From positions 7,254,001 to 7,318,000 of the forward strand of contig NZ_CP108131.1 of the NCBI RefSeq assembly GCF_036203305.1: DNA of 64,000 nt. The letters run 5' to 3'. The DNA is from Streptomyces sp. NBC_00190 (GTDB lineage Bacteria; Actinomycetota; Actinomycetes; Streptomycetales; Streptomycetaceae). Under the pieces are notes generated by a model. It searched no databases and had not been told where the DNA came from. It saw only the letters and a list, made by a program, of their open reading frames with translations. Positions 36,583 through 44,370 of this stretch are shown here, piece by piece. The position numbers and the translations under genes are program-made. Numbering within the stretch: the first letter of the stretch is position 1; every line of letters begins with the position of its first letter.

Positions 36583-37290
36583 TTGAGTGACAGACCTACC
36601 GCTGATCCTGTGAGCACGCTCCATCGCATCGTCACCCTCCTCGACCGGTTGGGTGACGAGCGCGAGGACGTGCTGAGAGTTGAGGGAGAGGGCGGGCTGT
36701 CCTACGCCTCCGGGCTGCCCGTGGCGGAAGTCGAGGCGTTGCTGCGCGGCGAGCCGGTGGCGTCTGCCGCCGAGGGCGGTGCGGACGTGGTGGAAGCACG
36801 CCATCGGCGGGTGCTGGACCGGATCCTCTTCCTGCGCGCCACACGTCTGAGGCCCTCGACCGACGGTCAGCGCCGTATCTACTCGCTCGCGGAGATCGCG
36901 GCGGGGGCGGGTACGAGTCCGCAGTGGCTCGACAAGATGATCAAGACGGGTAAGGCTCCGAATCTGGACCACGCCGCTGGGATCGCGCAGTTCTTCGGGG
37001 AGAGGATCGAGTTCTTGGTGGCCAGCCCGGCCGAGGCCCTCGACCGGGTTCTGCTCGAGATCCACAAGGATCTTCTGGAGCGGGCCTTCGAGCGCCAGTC
37101 CCAACACCTCCAGCGTCTGGAGGGCGGGGACACCGGATCCGGACTGAATCCGGAACTCGGAGTGGTCGGATACGCGGCGCGCGCGCTGGCCGAGGTGCCC
37201 GACGACACGGCGCAGCCGCTCATCGCACTGATCGAGTCGGTTGCCCGGCGGGCACGTGAGGAGCGGGCCCGGGAGGCCCGGAGTACGTAG
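36583..37290 (+). CDS. XRE-like regulator (cassette C)
   Basis: 235-residue paralogue of the cassette B regulator: RVEGEGGLSYASGLPVAEVE, the HTH RRIYSLAEIAAGAGTSPQWL then KMIKTGKAPNLDHAAGIAQF, and a conserved C-terminal helical domain ending RRAREERAREARST. The TTG codon at 36583 is chosen because GGGAG lies 6 bases upstream and alignment with the cassette B protein begins exactly there (LSDRP versus VSDRS). A TTG start may keep expression low. Confidence 0.78.
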   Translation: MSDRPTADPVSTLHRIVTLLDRLGDEREDVLRVEGEGGLSYASGLPVAEVEALLRGEPVASAAEGGADVVEARHRRVLDRILFLRATRLRPSTDGQRRIYSLAEIAAGAGTSPQWLDKMIKTGKAPNLDHAAGIAQFFGERIEFLVASPAEALDRVLLEIHKDLLERAFERQSQHLQRLEGGDTGSGLNPELGVVGYAARALAEVPDDTAQPLIALIESVARRAREERAREARST

Positions 37291-37324
37291 ACCGGACCTG
37301 CGGGGATGGTACGGAATGTGATGC

Positions 37325-37873
37325 ATGGGGGGCGCGGTGGGGACGTACCGCGAAATGAAGCGACATCGCGATGAGCTGTTCACGGGCACGGCCCGTCCAT
37401 TACCGGACACTCCGGTCGAACTGTTCCGGGCCGTCTGCGCGTACGTGACGGAGAGCAGCGGGCGTGAGGTGCGCCTGATGCTCGAGCCGTTTCCCCAGGA
37501 CACGGTCAGTGGCCTGTGGCTCGACATGGGCGACTTCGAGGCGATCGTCGTCGAGGCGAACACATCGCCGCTGCACCAGATGGTGATCGTCGGGCACGAG
37601 CTGTGGCACCGCAAGGAAGGAAGCTGCGGGCAGCACGGCGGTGCCGCCGGTGCGGCTGTCGCGGCGCGCATGATCGGTGACCGGTGGAGCCTCGACGATG
37701 CCGTCGCCCGTTTCGCCGCCCGCACCGATGTCGATCTCGACGAGGAGCGCAGGGCTGAGAAATTCGGTCGCATGCTGGCCGCGAAGTTCCGCCCGCACCT
37801 GGAAGGCATGCGCCCCGGCAAAACACCCGCGTCCGGCGTGGCCGGACGCATATGGGCCTCCCTGGAAGGCTGA
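37325..37873 (+). CDS. ImmA/IrrE-like HExxH protein (cassette C)
   Basis: 182 residues with the zinc-binding motif HELWH (VIVGHELWHRKEG), followed by a helical region with DLDEERRAEKFGRMLA supplying the expected distal Glu. This is the gluzincin layout of ImmA/IrrE proteins. The C-terminus SGVAGRIWASLEG is shared with the cassette B remnant. ATG 37325 is taken; ATG 37355 is possible and neither has a strong ribosome site. It lies 34 bp after its XRE-like partner. Unlike cassettes A and B, no membrane-protein gene follows. Confidence 0.75.
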   Translation: MGGAVGTYREMKRHRDELFTGTARPLPDTPVELFRAVCAYVTESSGREVRLMLEPFPQDTVSGLWLDMGDFEAIVVEANTSPLHQMVIVGHELWHRKEGSCGQHGGAAGAAVAARMIGDRWSLDDAVARFAARTDVDLDEERRAEKFGRMLAAKFRPHLEGMRPGKTPASGVAGRIWASLEG

Positions 37874-37905
37874 CCGTCCGGGGTCGTAGGTGCCGCCGCG
37901 GCGGA

Positions 37906-37935
37906 CGCCGCTCGCCGGTGGCCCGGCGAGCGGCG
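37906..37935. terminator. Bidirectional stem-loop terminator
   Basis: A perfect 13-bp stem CGCCGCTCGCCGG / CCGGCGAGCGGCG with a 4-base loop TGGC, in the 80 bp between the convergent cassette C gene and the antiporter gene. Confidence 0.8.
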
Positions 37936-37953
37936 GACGTCATGAACCGCGGC

Positions 37954-39303
37954 TCATCGTTTGGCGCCGACCGGGTCCGGTGAGCGCTCCCGTGTCGAAG
38001 GCCGCCCCTCCAGCGGGTGGATCCGGTGCAGGAGGGGTCCGGTCATGATGGTGGTGATCACCGCCATGAAGACCATGGCGGTGAACATCCTGGAGTCCAG
38101 GACCTTCAGCGAGAGACCCACATTGAGGATGACCAGCTCGGTCAGGCCGCGTGCGTTGAGGAGAACGCCCAGTGCCGTCGACTCACGAGCCGATGCCCCG
38201 GTGAGCACGGCGGCGCCGAACGCGCCCACGAACTTTCCTGCGCACGCCACCGCGACCGCGGCCAGAAGCATGAGCGCGCCCTGCCAGCCGAGACCGCCCA
38301 GGTTCACCGAGAGCCCGGTCACGGTGAAGAAGGCGGGCAGCAGGAAGAGGCTGGTCTGCTCGATGCGCTCGGGGACCTCCGGAGCGAGAGCGTCGATGTG
38401 CCGGCGCGGGACGACCGCACCGAAGGCGAAGGCGCCGAACACCGCGTGAAGGCCGATCTCTTCCGTGGCCCACGCGCACATCAGCAGGCCGATGACCAGT
38501 GCGGCGTGGGTGACGGGACCGCCCGCCCAACGCCGCTCGGGCGCCAGCAGCCACCGCAGGGCGGGGCGGACGACGTAGAGCAGGCCGAGTACGAACGCGG
38601 CTGCCTCGACGGCCATCCACGCCAGCGACCCCGCGCCGGTGGCGTGCACCAGGGCGACGACCACCGCGAGCACGCACCACGCGAGAAAGTCCTGGATCGC
38701 GGCGCAGGTGAGCGCGATCGAGCCGAGCCTGCTCTTGTTCAGGCCCCGCTCGTCGATGATCCGGGCCAGCACGGGGAACGCGGTGATGGACATCGCCACA
38801 CCCATGAACAGGGCCGGCTCCAGAAGGCCTTCCGTCCCCAACTCCGAAGTGATGAACCATGGAGCCAGTACGGCCGCCAGACCCATGCCCAGGAGGAAGG
38901 GCAGGGTGACCGAGCCGAGGGAAACGGCTGTGACCTGGCGGCCGGCGCCCCGAAGGTGCGCGATTTCGAGCCGGTAGCCCACTCCGAACATGAACAGAAC
39001 CAGGCCCAGTTGGGCGATGACCTGCAGGAACGGCCGTACGGCGGGGGGAAAGAACAGATGGGAGAGGTCGCCCGGGAGGAGCCCCAGCAGGCTGGGCCCC
39101 AGGGCGATGCCTGCGACGATCTCTCCCATCACAACCGGCTGGTGGAACCTCTGGGCCAGCCTGCTGAACACGTAGGCCACGGCGAGCAGAACGGCCAGGC
39201 CCAGCAGCACACCACCGGTGCCGACCGAGGCGGGAGGGGCGGCAGCGGCGGTCACCGGGTCAGCCAGGGCGCCGTTGAATCTGTTCAAGGAGTACACCTT
39301 CAC
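37954..39303 (-). CDS. CPA2-family cation:proton antiporter
   Basis: 449-residue Kef/Nap-type monovalent cation:proton antiporter with about 12-13 hydrophobic helices: QPVVMGEIVAGIALGPSLLG, LGLVLFMFGVGYRLEIAHLR, ITAFPVLARIIDERGL, AAIQDFLAWCVLAVVVAL (the conserved acidic residue of helix 5) and LLNARGLTELVILNVG. It has no RCK/TrkA-N domain at the C-terminus. The GTG at 39303 starts 1 bp past the stop of the leuA-like gene, implying one transcript with it. Such antiporters are found in several antibiotic clusters, where they may serve export or self-protection; here that is an inference. Confidence 0.88.
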   Translation of the reverse strand: MKVYSLNRFNGALADPVTAAAAPPASVGTGGVLLGLAVLLAVAYVFSRLAQRFHQPVVMGEIVAGIALGPSLLGLLPGDLSHLFFPPAVRPFLQVIAQLGLVLFMFGVGYRLEIAHLRGAGRQVTAVSLGSVTLPFLLGMGLAAVLAPWFITSELGTEGLLEPALFMGVAMSITAFPVLARIIDERGLNKSRLGSIALTCAAIQDFLAWCVLAVVVALVHATGAGSLAWMAVEAAAFVLGLLYVVRPALRWLLAPERRWAGGPVTHAALVIGLLMCAWATEEIGLHAVFGAFAFGAVVPRRHIDALAPEVPERIEQTSLFLLPAFFTVTGLSVNLGGLGWQGALMLLAAVAVACAGKFVGAFGAAVLTGASARESTALGVLLNARGLTELVILNVGLSLKVLDSRMFTAMVFMAVITTIMTGPLLHRIHPLEGRPSTRERSPDPVGAKR

Positions 39304-39304
39304 A

Positions 39305-41116
39305 TCAGGAGGCGGAACGAGCCCGGTTGATGGAGTTGAAGAACGCGGTGGCGGTCGCGACGGCCGGATCGGCGTCGATGCCCACGCCATAGGCGGTGCC
39401 GGGGCCACTGCCGGTCCGCAGATAGACGGCGGTGCGCGGGCCGACCGCGTCGTCGACTTCGTGTTGCGTGACGGCGTGAAGCCGAACCTGGTGGCTCGTT
39501 CCGCTGAGTGCGTCCACCAGCGCGTCGGTGAGGCACTCCCCGGAGCCGGTGAGAACCTGCTCGTTTCCGTCGGGCTCGACCAGCCTGACCGAGAGGCGGC
39601 TGACGTTCTCCTCACGCGTCGCGCGGACTTCCTTCAGCAGCAGACCAGGCCGAGGCTCGACATAGGTGTCGCTGAAGATCTCCCACAGGCGGCGGGACGT
39701 GACCTCGACGCCGCTCTCGTCGGTGATCCGCTGGACAGCCTTGGCGAACTCCACCCGCAGCTCGCGTGGCAGGTCGAGTCCGTAGTGGGTCTTGAGTACC
39801 TGGGCGACGCCGCCCTTGCCGGACTGGCTGTTGACGCGGACGACGGACTCGTACGTCCGGCCCACGTCCTTGGGGTCGATGGGCAGGTAGGGAACTTCCC
39901 ACGGCAGCTCGGCCACAGGGCGGCCGGTGCGGGTGGCCCGCTGCTCCAGGGCGGCCAGTCCCTTGCCGATCGCGTCCTGGTGCGTGCCGGAGAAGGCCGT
40001 GTAGACCAGGTCACCGACGTACGGGTGGCGCGCGGGCACCGGCATCTGGTTGCTCTCCTCGACCGTACGGCGGACCGCGTCGATGTCGGAGAAGTCCAGT
40101 TGGGGATCGACACCCCGGCTGAACAGATTGAGCGCCAGCGTGGCCAGGCACGCGTTGCCGGTCCGCTCACCGTTGCCGAACAGCGTGCCCTCGATCCGGT
40201 CCGCGCCGGCCATCACGGCCAGTTCGGCCGAGGCGACCGCGGTACCTCGGTCGTTGTGCGGGTGGACGGACAGGATGATCGAACCACGGTTGTCCAGGTT
40301 CCGGTGCATCCACTCGACCTGGTCGGCGAAGACGTTGGGGGAATCGGTCTCCACCGTGGTGGGAAGGTTCAGGATCGCCGGCCGGTCAGGGCTGGCCTCC
40401 CACACCGAGGCGACCGCGTTGGAAAGGTCCAGCGCGAACTCCGGCTCGGTCACGTTGAACGTCTCCGGTGAGAACTCGAAGCGCAGGTTCGCCGCGCGCA
40501 TCGAGGCCGCCCGCGCGGCCACGTGCTCGGCCCCCCGCAGGGTGAAGTCCCTGAGTTCCTGGGGGGACATGGAAAACACCACGTCCCGCCACAGGCACGC
40601 GGTCGCCAGGCACAGGTGCACCACCGCCCGCTTCGCTCCCCGGATCGCCTCGAAGGTCCGGTCGATCATGTCAGGCCGAGCCGGCGTGAACACGACGATG
40701 GTCACGTCGTCGGGAATCCTGTCGTGCTCGATCAGCTCCCGGACGAATTCGAATTCCGCAGCGCTGGCACCGGGATAACCGACCTCGATCTCCTTGAACC
40801 CGGTCCGCACCAGCAGGTCGAACATCATTCCCTTGCGCCGGGAGTCCATGGGGTTGGCGAGTGACTGATTGCCGTCGCGAAGATCCACCGATGCCCACAG
40901 CGGAGCCTTCTTGATCTCCCGCCCGGGCCATGTGCGGTCGGTCAGCTCCTGCGACAGCCTGGACCCCTCACGCGCATAGCGGTGGAACGCCATCGGCGAC
41001 GCGCGCTGCGCGTTCCACGAGGGCTGTCCGACCCCGGCCGCGCCCCCCGCGACGACAGCGGATTCCATCCCCCACGGTGCGGGCAACGCCCCTGTCACCT
41101 CAATGAGTTCGGACAT
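39305..41116 (-). CDS. leuA: 2-isopropylmalate synthase paralogue in biosynthetic cluster
   Basis: 603-residue enzyme that condenses acetyl-CoA with 2-oxoisovalerate, the first step to leucine. The catalytic TIM barrel shows VDLRDGNQSLANPMDSRRK, KEIEVGYPGASAAEFEFVRE and the metal-binding SVHPHNDRGTAVAS; RVNSQSGKGG and the C-terminal allosteric LeuA-dimer domain (about 470-600) are present. ATG 41116 follows GGAGG by 9 bases. The sequence differs clearly from the housekeeping Streptomyces LeuA I know (for example VVHLCLATACLWRDVVFSMS). Placed divergent to the P450-halogenase-NRPS genes, it may raise leucine supply or build a chain-extended 2-oxoacid for a nonproteinogenic residue. Confidence 0.9.
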   Translation of the reverse strand: MSELIEVTGALPAPWGMESAVVAGGAAGVGQPSWNAQRASPMAFHRYAREGSRLSQELTDRTWPGREIKKAPLWASVDLRDGNQSLANPMDSRRKGMMFDLLVRTGFKEIEVGYPGASAAEFEFVRELIEHDRIPDDVTIVVFTPARPDMIDRTFEAIRGAKRAVVHLCLATACLWRDVVFSMSPQELRDFTLRGAEHVAARAASMRAANLRFEFSPETFNVTEPEFALDLSNAVASVWEASPDRPAILNLPTTVETDSPNVFADQVEWMHRNLDNRGSIILSVHPHNDRGTAVASAELAVMAGADRIEGTLFGNGERTGNACLATLALNLFSRGVDPQLDFSDIDAVRRTVEESNQMPVPARHPYVGDLVYTAFSGTHQDAIGKGLAALEQRATRTGRPVAELPWEVPYLPIDPKDVGRTYESVVRVNSQSGKGGVAQVLKTHYGLDLPRELRVEFAKAVQRITDESGVEVTSRRLWEIFSDTYVEPRPGLLLKEVRATREENVSRLSVRLVEPDGNEQVLTGSGECLTDALVDALSGTSHQVRLHAVTQHEVDDAVGPRTAVYLRTGSGPGTAYGVGIDADPAVATATAFFNSINRARSAS

Positions 41117-41425
41117 CTGAGCCAGCCTCCAAGGTTGGCCGGCGAGCAGCCTCCGCCGACGGAACGTGGCTTCATTCCCCAGGAACGGACAAGGGTTGTC
41201 CACCCTCCGATGACCGATCTGTCAGGTCCGTACATCGCCGGGCGAAGCCGTGCGCGGTGGTAGGTTCGAGCCGGTCGAGCGGCCGTTCCCGCCACCACTT
41301 TTCCTGCCGTCCGCGCCTCTGTTCCCCGCGGTTGTCCATTCCGGCGAACCCGGCGTCCGGTGTTTCCAGGACTTCGAAGTACCGTTCTCAGCTCGTTCTC
41401 GAGCCGACAGAAAGCTGGTCGAACC

Positions 41426-42655
41426 ATGCCCGTGCAAGAGGTGCCGAGCCTGCTGAAATTGTTCACCCCGGATCTGGCCGCCGACCCGTACCCGTTCTAT
41501 CGCGAGCTCCGTGAAAATCACCCGGTCCACTATGACAAGTGGATGCGCAGCTGGGTGATCCTCGGCTACGAGGAGATCAGCTCACTGTCCAAGGACGACC
41601 GGCTCTCGGGCGCCCGGATCGAGAGCTTCCACGAGTCGTTGCCGGCTGACGCGCGCGCTGAACTGAAACCGCTCAAGGACGCCTTGGCGGACATGATGGT
41701 CTTCCACGAACCGCCCCGCCACACACGACTGCGGCATCTGATACGGCCGGGCCTGACGCCCCGCTTCATCCGCGAGATGCGCCCGGTCATCGAGGGACTC
41801 ACCGATGAACTTCTGGACAAGGTCGTCGATCAGGGACGGATGGACGTCATCCACGATTTCTCCGAGCCGCTCACCCGGGGCGTGATCGGACGACTGGCCG
41901 GAGTTCCCCAGCACGCCGAACACCTGCTGGGCAACTGGCAGGGCCTGCTGCTGGAGTTCTTCGCCCAGTCCCGCAAGGAGATCCCGCGTGTCACCCAGCT
42001 GCGTGCCGCTTTCGACGAGGGGGCGTCGGCCCGCCGCGACGGGACCGGCACCGACTTCTTCACGCAGATGATCGCCGAACAGCTCCAGCAGGGCGACTTC
42101 ACCGAGGACGAGGTCTTCGCGAACTTCCTGCTGCTCATCGATGCCGGACAGGCCACCACCACCCACCTCATCGGCAACGCGGTCCTGGCCCTGCTCCGCC
42201 AGCCGGACCAACTGGAACTGCTGCGTTCGCAGCCGGAGCTGGCCACGAAGGCCGCCCACGAACTGCTGCGCTACGACAGCTCCGTGCAGTTCACCACCCG
42301 GGTCGCACTCGTAGACCTCGAAGTGCGGGGGCACAGGATCGCGGCAGGCGAATCGGTGACCCTGGTGCTCGGCTCAGGCAACCACGACCCCCTGAAGTAC
42401 GAGAACCCCGACCGGGTCGACATCACCCGTGGCTCCGCCGACCACCTCTCCTTCGGGCACGGCATCCACTACTGCCTGGGGGCCTCGCTGGCGGTGGCGG
42501 AGGTCGAGATCGCGCTGAGCCGGCTCCTCGCGCGCACCAGGGACCTCCGCCTCGCGGAACCCGGCCCCACCTGGCAGGACAGCATCAATTTCCGCTTCCT
42601 GAAGAACCTTTCGGTGACCTTCGCGCCGGCCACCGCCGCATCAAGCCGTACCTGA
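41426..42655 (+). CDS. Cytochrome P450 of the NRPS cluster
   Basis: 409-residue P450. The heme loop is FGHGIHYCLG (Cys ligand), the K-helix is HELLRYDSSVQF, and the I-helix reads DAGQATTTHLIGN, in which Ala replaces the usual Glu/Asp before TT; the neighbouring P450 at 8805 has AGHETTTHFIGN. ATG 41426 fits the family length. It stands 81 bp upstream of the halogenase on the same strand and 309 bp from the divergent leuA. Likely roles are hydroxylation or oxidative tailoring of an aminoacyl or peptidyl intermediate on the NRPS (inference). Confidence 0.9.
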   Translation: MPVQEVPSLLKLFTPDLAADPYPFYRELRENHPVHYDKWMRSWVILGYEEISSLSKDDRLSGARIESFHESLPADARAELKPLKDALADMMVFHEPPRHTRLRHLIRPGLTPRFIREMRPVIEGLTDELLDKVVDQGRMDVIHDFSEPLTRGVIGRLAGVPQHAEHLLGNWQGLLLEFFAQSRKEIPRVTQLRAAFDEGASARRDGTGTDFFTQMIAEQLQQGDFTEDEVFANFLLLIDAGQATTTHLIGNAVLALLRQPDQLELLRSQPELATKAAHELLRYDSSVQFTTRVALVDLEVRGHRIAAGESVTLVLGSGNHDPLKYENPDRVDITRGSADHLSFGHGIHYCLGASLAVAEVEIALSRLLARTRDLRLAEPGPTWQDSINFRFLKNLSVTFAPATAASSRT

Positions 42656-42736
42656 CAGACGGTCCGGTAGCCGTTGGACAAGATCGCGCAGTTCCTGGGG
42701 AATGGAGGCATCCGTCCTACCAGGGGGAACCTGACC

Positions 42737-44224
42737 GTGAACTCATCGACTGCCGAACACTTCGACCTCATCGTGGTCGGCGGCGGCCCGTCCGGATCGA
42801 CCCTCGCCACCCTCGTGGCGATGCGCGGACACCGTGTGCTGCTGCTGGAAAAGGAGAGTTTCCCCCGCTACCAGATCGGGGAATCGCTGCTTCCGGCGAC
42901 GGTGCACGGTGTCTGCAAACTCCTGGGCGTCACCGAAGAACTGGAGGCCGCCAACTTCACCAAGAAGCTGGGCGGCACCTTCCGCTGGGGCTCGAACCCC
43001 GAGCCGTGGACCTTCGCCTTCGCCATCTCACCGAAGCTCGCCGGCCCGACCTCGTTCGCGTACCAGGTCGAACGAATGAAGTTCGACAAGATCCTCATCG
43101 ACAACGCCCGTCGCAAGGGGGTGGACGTACGTGAGGAGTCCGCCGTCACCGACGTCGTCAAGGACGGCGAGCGGGTCACCGGCCTGCACTACCGGGATGC
43201 TGATGGCACGACACACGAGGTGACCGCCACGATCGTGGCGGACGCCTCCGGCAACCTCAGCAACATCCACAAGCACACCGGCGGCAAGCGCGTCTATTCG
43301 GAGTTCTTCCAGAACGTCGCCCTGTTCGGCTATTTCGAGGGTGGCAAGCGTCTGCCCGAACCGCGGAGCGGCAACATCCTGTCGGCCGCGTTCGACGACG
43401 GCTGGTTCTGGTACATCCCGCTCAGCGACACGCTGACCAGCGTCGGCGCGGTCATCGCACGCGACCGGGCCGACATCATCCAGGGCGATCCGGAGAAGGC
43501 GCTGCTCACGCTGGTCGACCGATGCCCGGAGATCCGGGACATGCTGTCCGACGCAACCCGGGTCACTGAAGGGCCGTACGGCGAGATCCGGGTACGCAAG
43601 GACTACTCGTACTCCAACACCACCTTCTGGAGCCCCGGCCTGGTCCTGGTCGGGGACGCCGCCTGCTTCGTCGACCCGGTGTTCTCCTCGGGCGTCCACC
43701 TCGCCACGTACAGCGGCCTGCTCGCCGCCCGCTCCATCAACAGCGTGCTCGCCGGAGACGTGGACGAGGAGCGCAGCTTCGCCGAGTTCGAGAAGCGCTA
43801 CCGTCGCGAGTACGGGCTCTTCTACGAGTTCCTGGTCGGCTTCTACGACCTGCACCACGACGAGAATTCGTACTTCTGGCAGGCCAAGAAGATCACCAAC
43901 ACCGGTAGCACCGACGTCGAGGCCTTCGTGGAACTGGTGGGTGGGGCGGCCTCCGGTGAGGCCGCGCTGACCGGCAACAGGCTCACCAATGCCGCCGAGC
44001 AGCTCGCGCAGGCCGTGGACTCGGCGGGCAGGGACGTCGCCACCGGCCTGGACCGCCCGGCCCCGTTCTTCCGGTCGGAGATCGTCGGCGAGGTCATGCA
44101 GGAGAGCGCCCGCGTGCAGGCCCGTGCGGCACTCGGACACGAGCTGACGGACGAGGACCCGCTCTTCAGCGGTGGTCTGGTGCCGTCCGGGGACGGCATG
44201 TCCTGGGAGATCCCCGCTAGCTGA
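42737..44224 (+). CDS. FAD-dependent halogenase, carrier-protein-bound substrate type
   Basis: 495-residue flavin halogenase. The FAD motif GGGPSGS is at residues 15-21, Lys76 lies in NFTKKLGGTFRWG and matches the proposed catalytic lysine of this enzyme class, and WFWYIP at 223-228 is the WxWxIP halogenase fingerprint. The C-terminal region (YDLHHDENSYFWQAKK) is typical of the CndH/BhaA/SgcC3 group, which chlorinate tyrosyl-type aromatic substrates on a carrier protein. GTG 42737 is preferred because AGGGGG lies about 9 bases upstream; a TTG at 42674 is less likely. Followed by a hairpin and the NRPS. With two predicted Tyr modules, chlorination of a tyrosine-derived residue is expected. Confidence 0.9.
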   Translation: MNSSTAEHFDLIVVGGGPSGSTLATLVAMRGHRVLLLEKESFPRYQIGESLLPATVHGVCKLLGVTEELEAANFTKKLGGTFRWGSNPEPWTFAFAISPKLAGPTSFAYQVERMKFDKILIDNARRKGVDVREESAVTDVVKDGERVTGLHYRDADGTTHEVTATIVADASGNLSNIHKHTGGKRVYSEFFQNVALFGYFEGGKRLPEPRSGNILSAAFDDGWFWYIPLSDTLTSVGAVIARDRADIIQGDPEKALLTLVDRCPEIRDMLSDATRVTEGPYGEIRVRKDYSYSNTTFWSPGLVLVGDAACFVDPVFSSGVHLATYSGLLAARSINSVLAGDVDEERSFAEFEKRYRREYGLFYEFLVGFYDLHHDENSYFWQAKKITNTGSTDVEAFVELVGGAASGEAALTGNRLTNAAEQLAQAVDSAGRDVATGLDRPAPFFRSEIVGEVMQESARVQARAALGHELTDEDPLFSGGLVPSGDGMSWEIPAS

Positions 44225-44234
44225 GTAACACCCG

Positions 44235-44263
44235 CAGGGCCCGCCAGGGCATGGCGGGCCCTG
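44235..44263 (+). terminator. Hairpin between halogenase and NRPS genes
   Basis: A 12-bp perfect stem CAGGGCCCGCCA / TGGCGGGCCCTG with a 5-base loop, 11 bp past the halogenase stop and 107 bp before the NRPS start. It could terminate or attenuate transcription so that the NRPS is expressed at a different level from the tailoring genes. Confidence 0.6.
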
Positions 44264-44370
44264 TGTCGTTCCCGGGGTGCCGACCGGCCCTGGCGCGCTC
44301 ACCGGTATGGCGCTGACGCGTGTGCCTCTGTCGCCGCCTTCGTTGACTTCGTTGGAAGAAGGAAAAGTTC

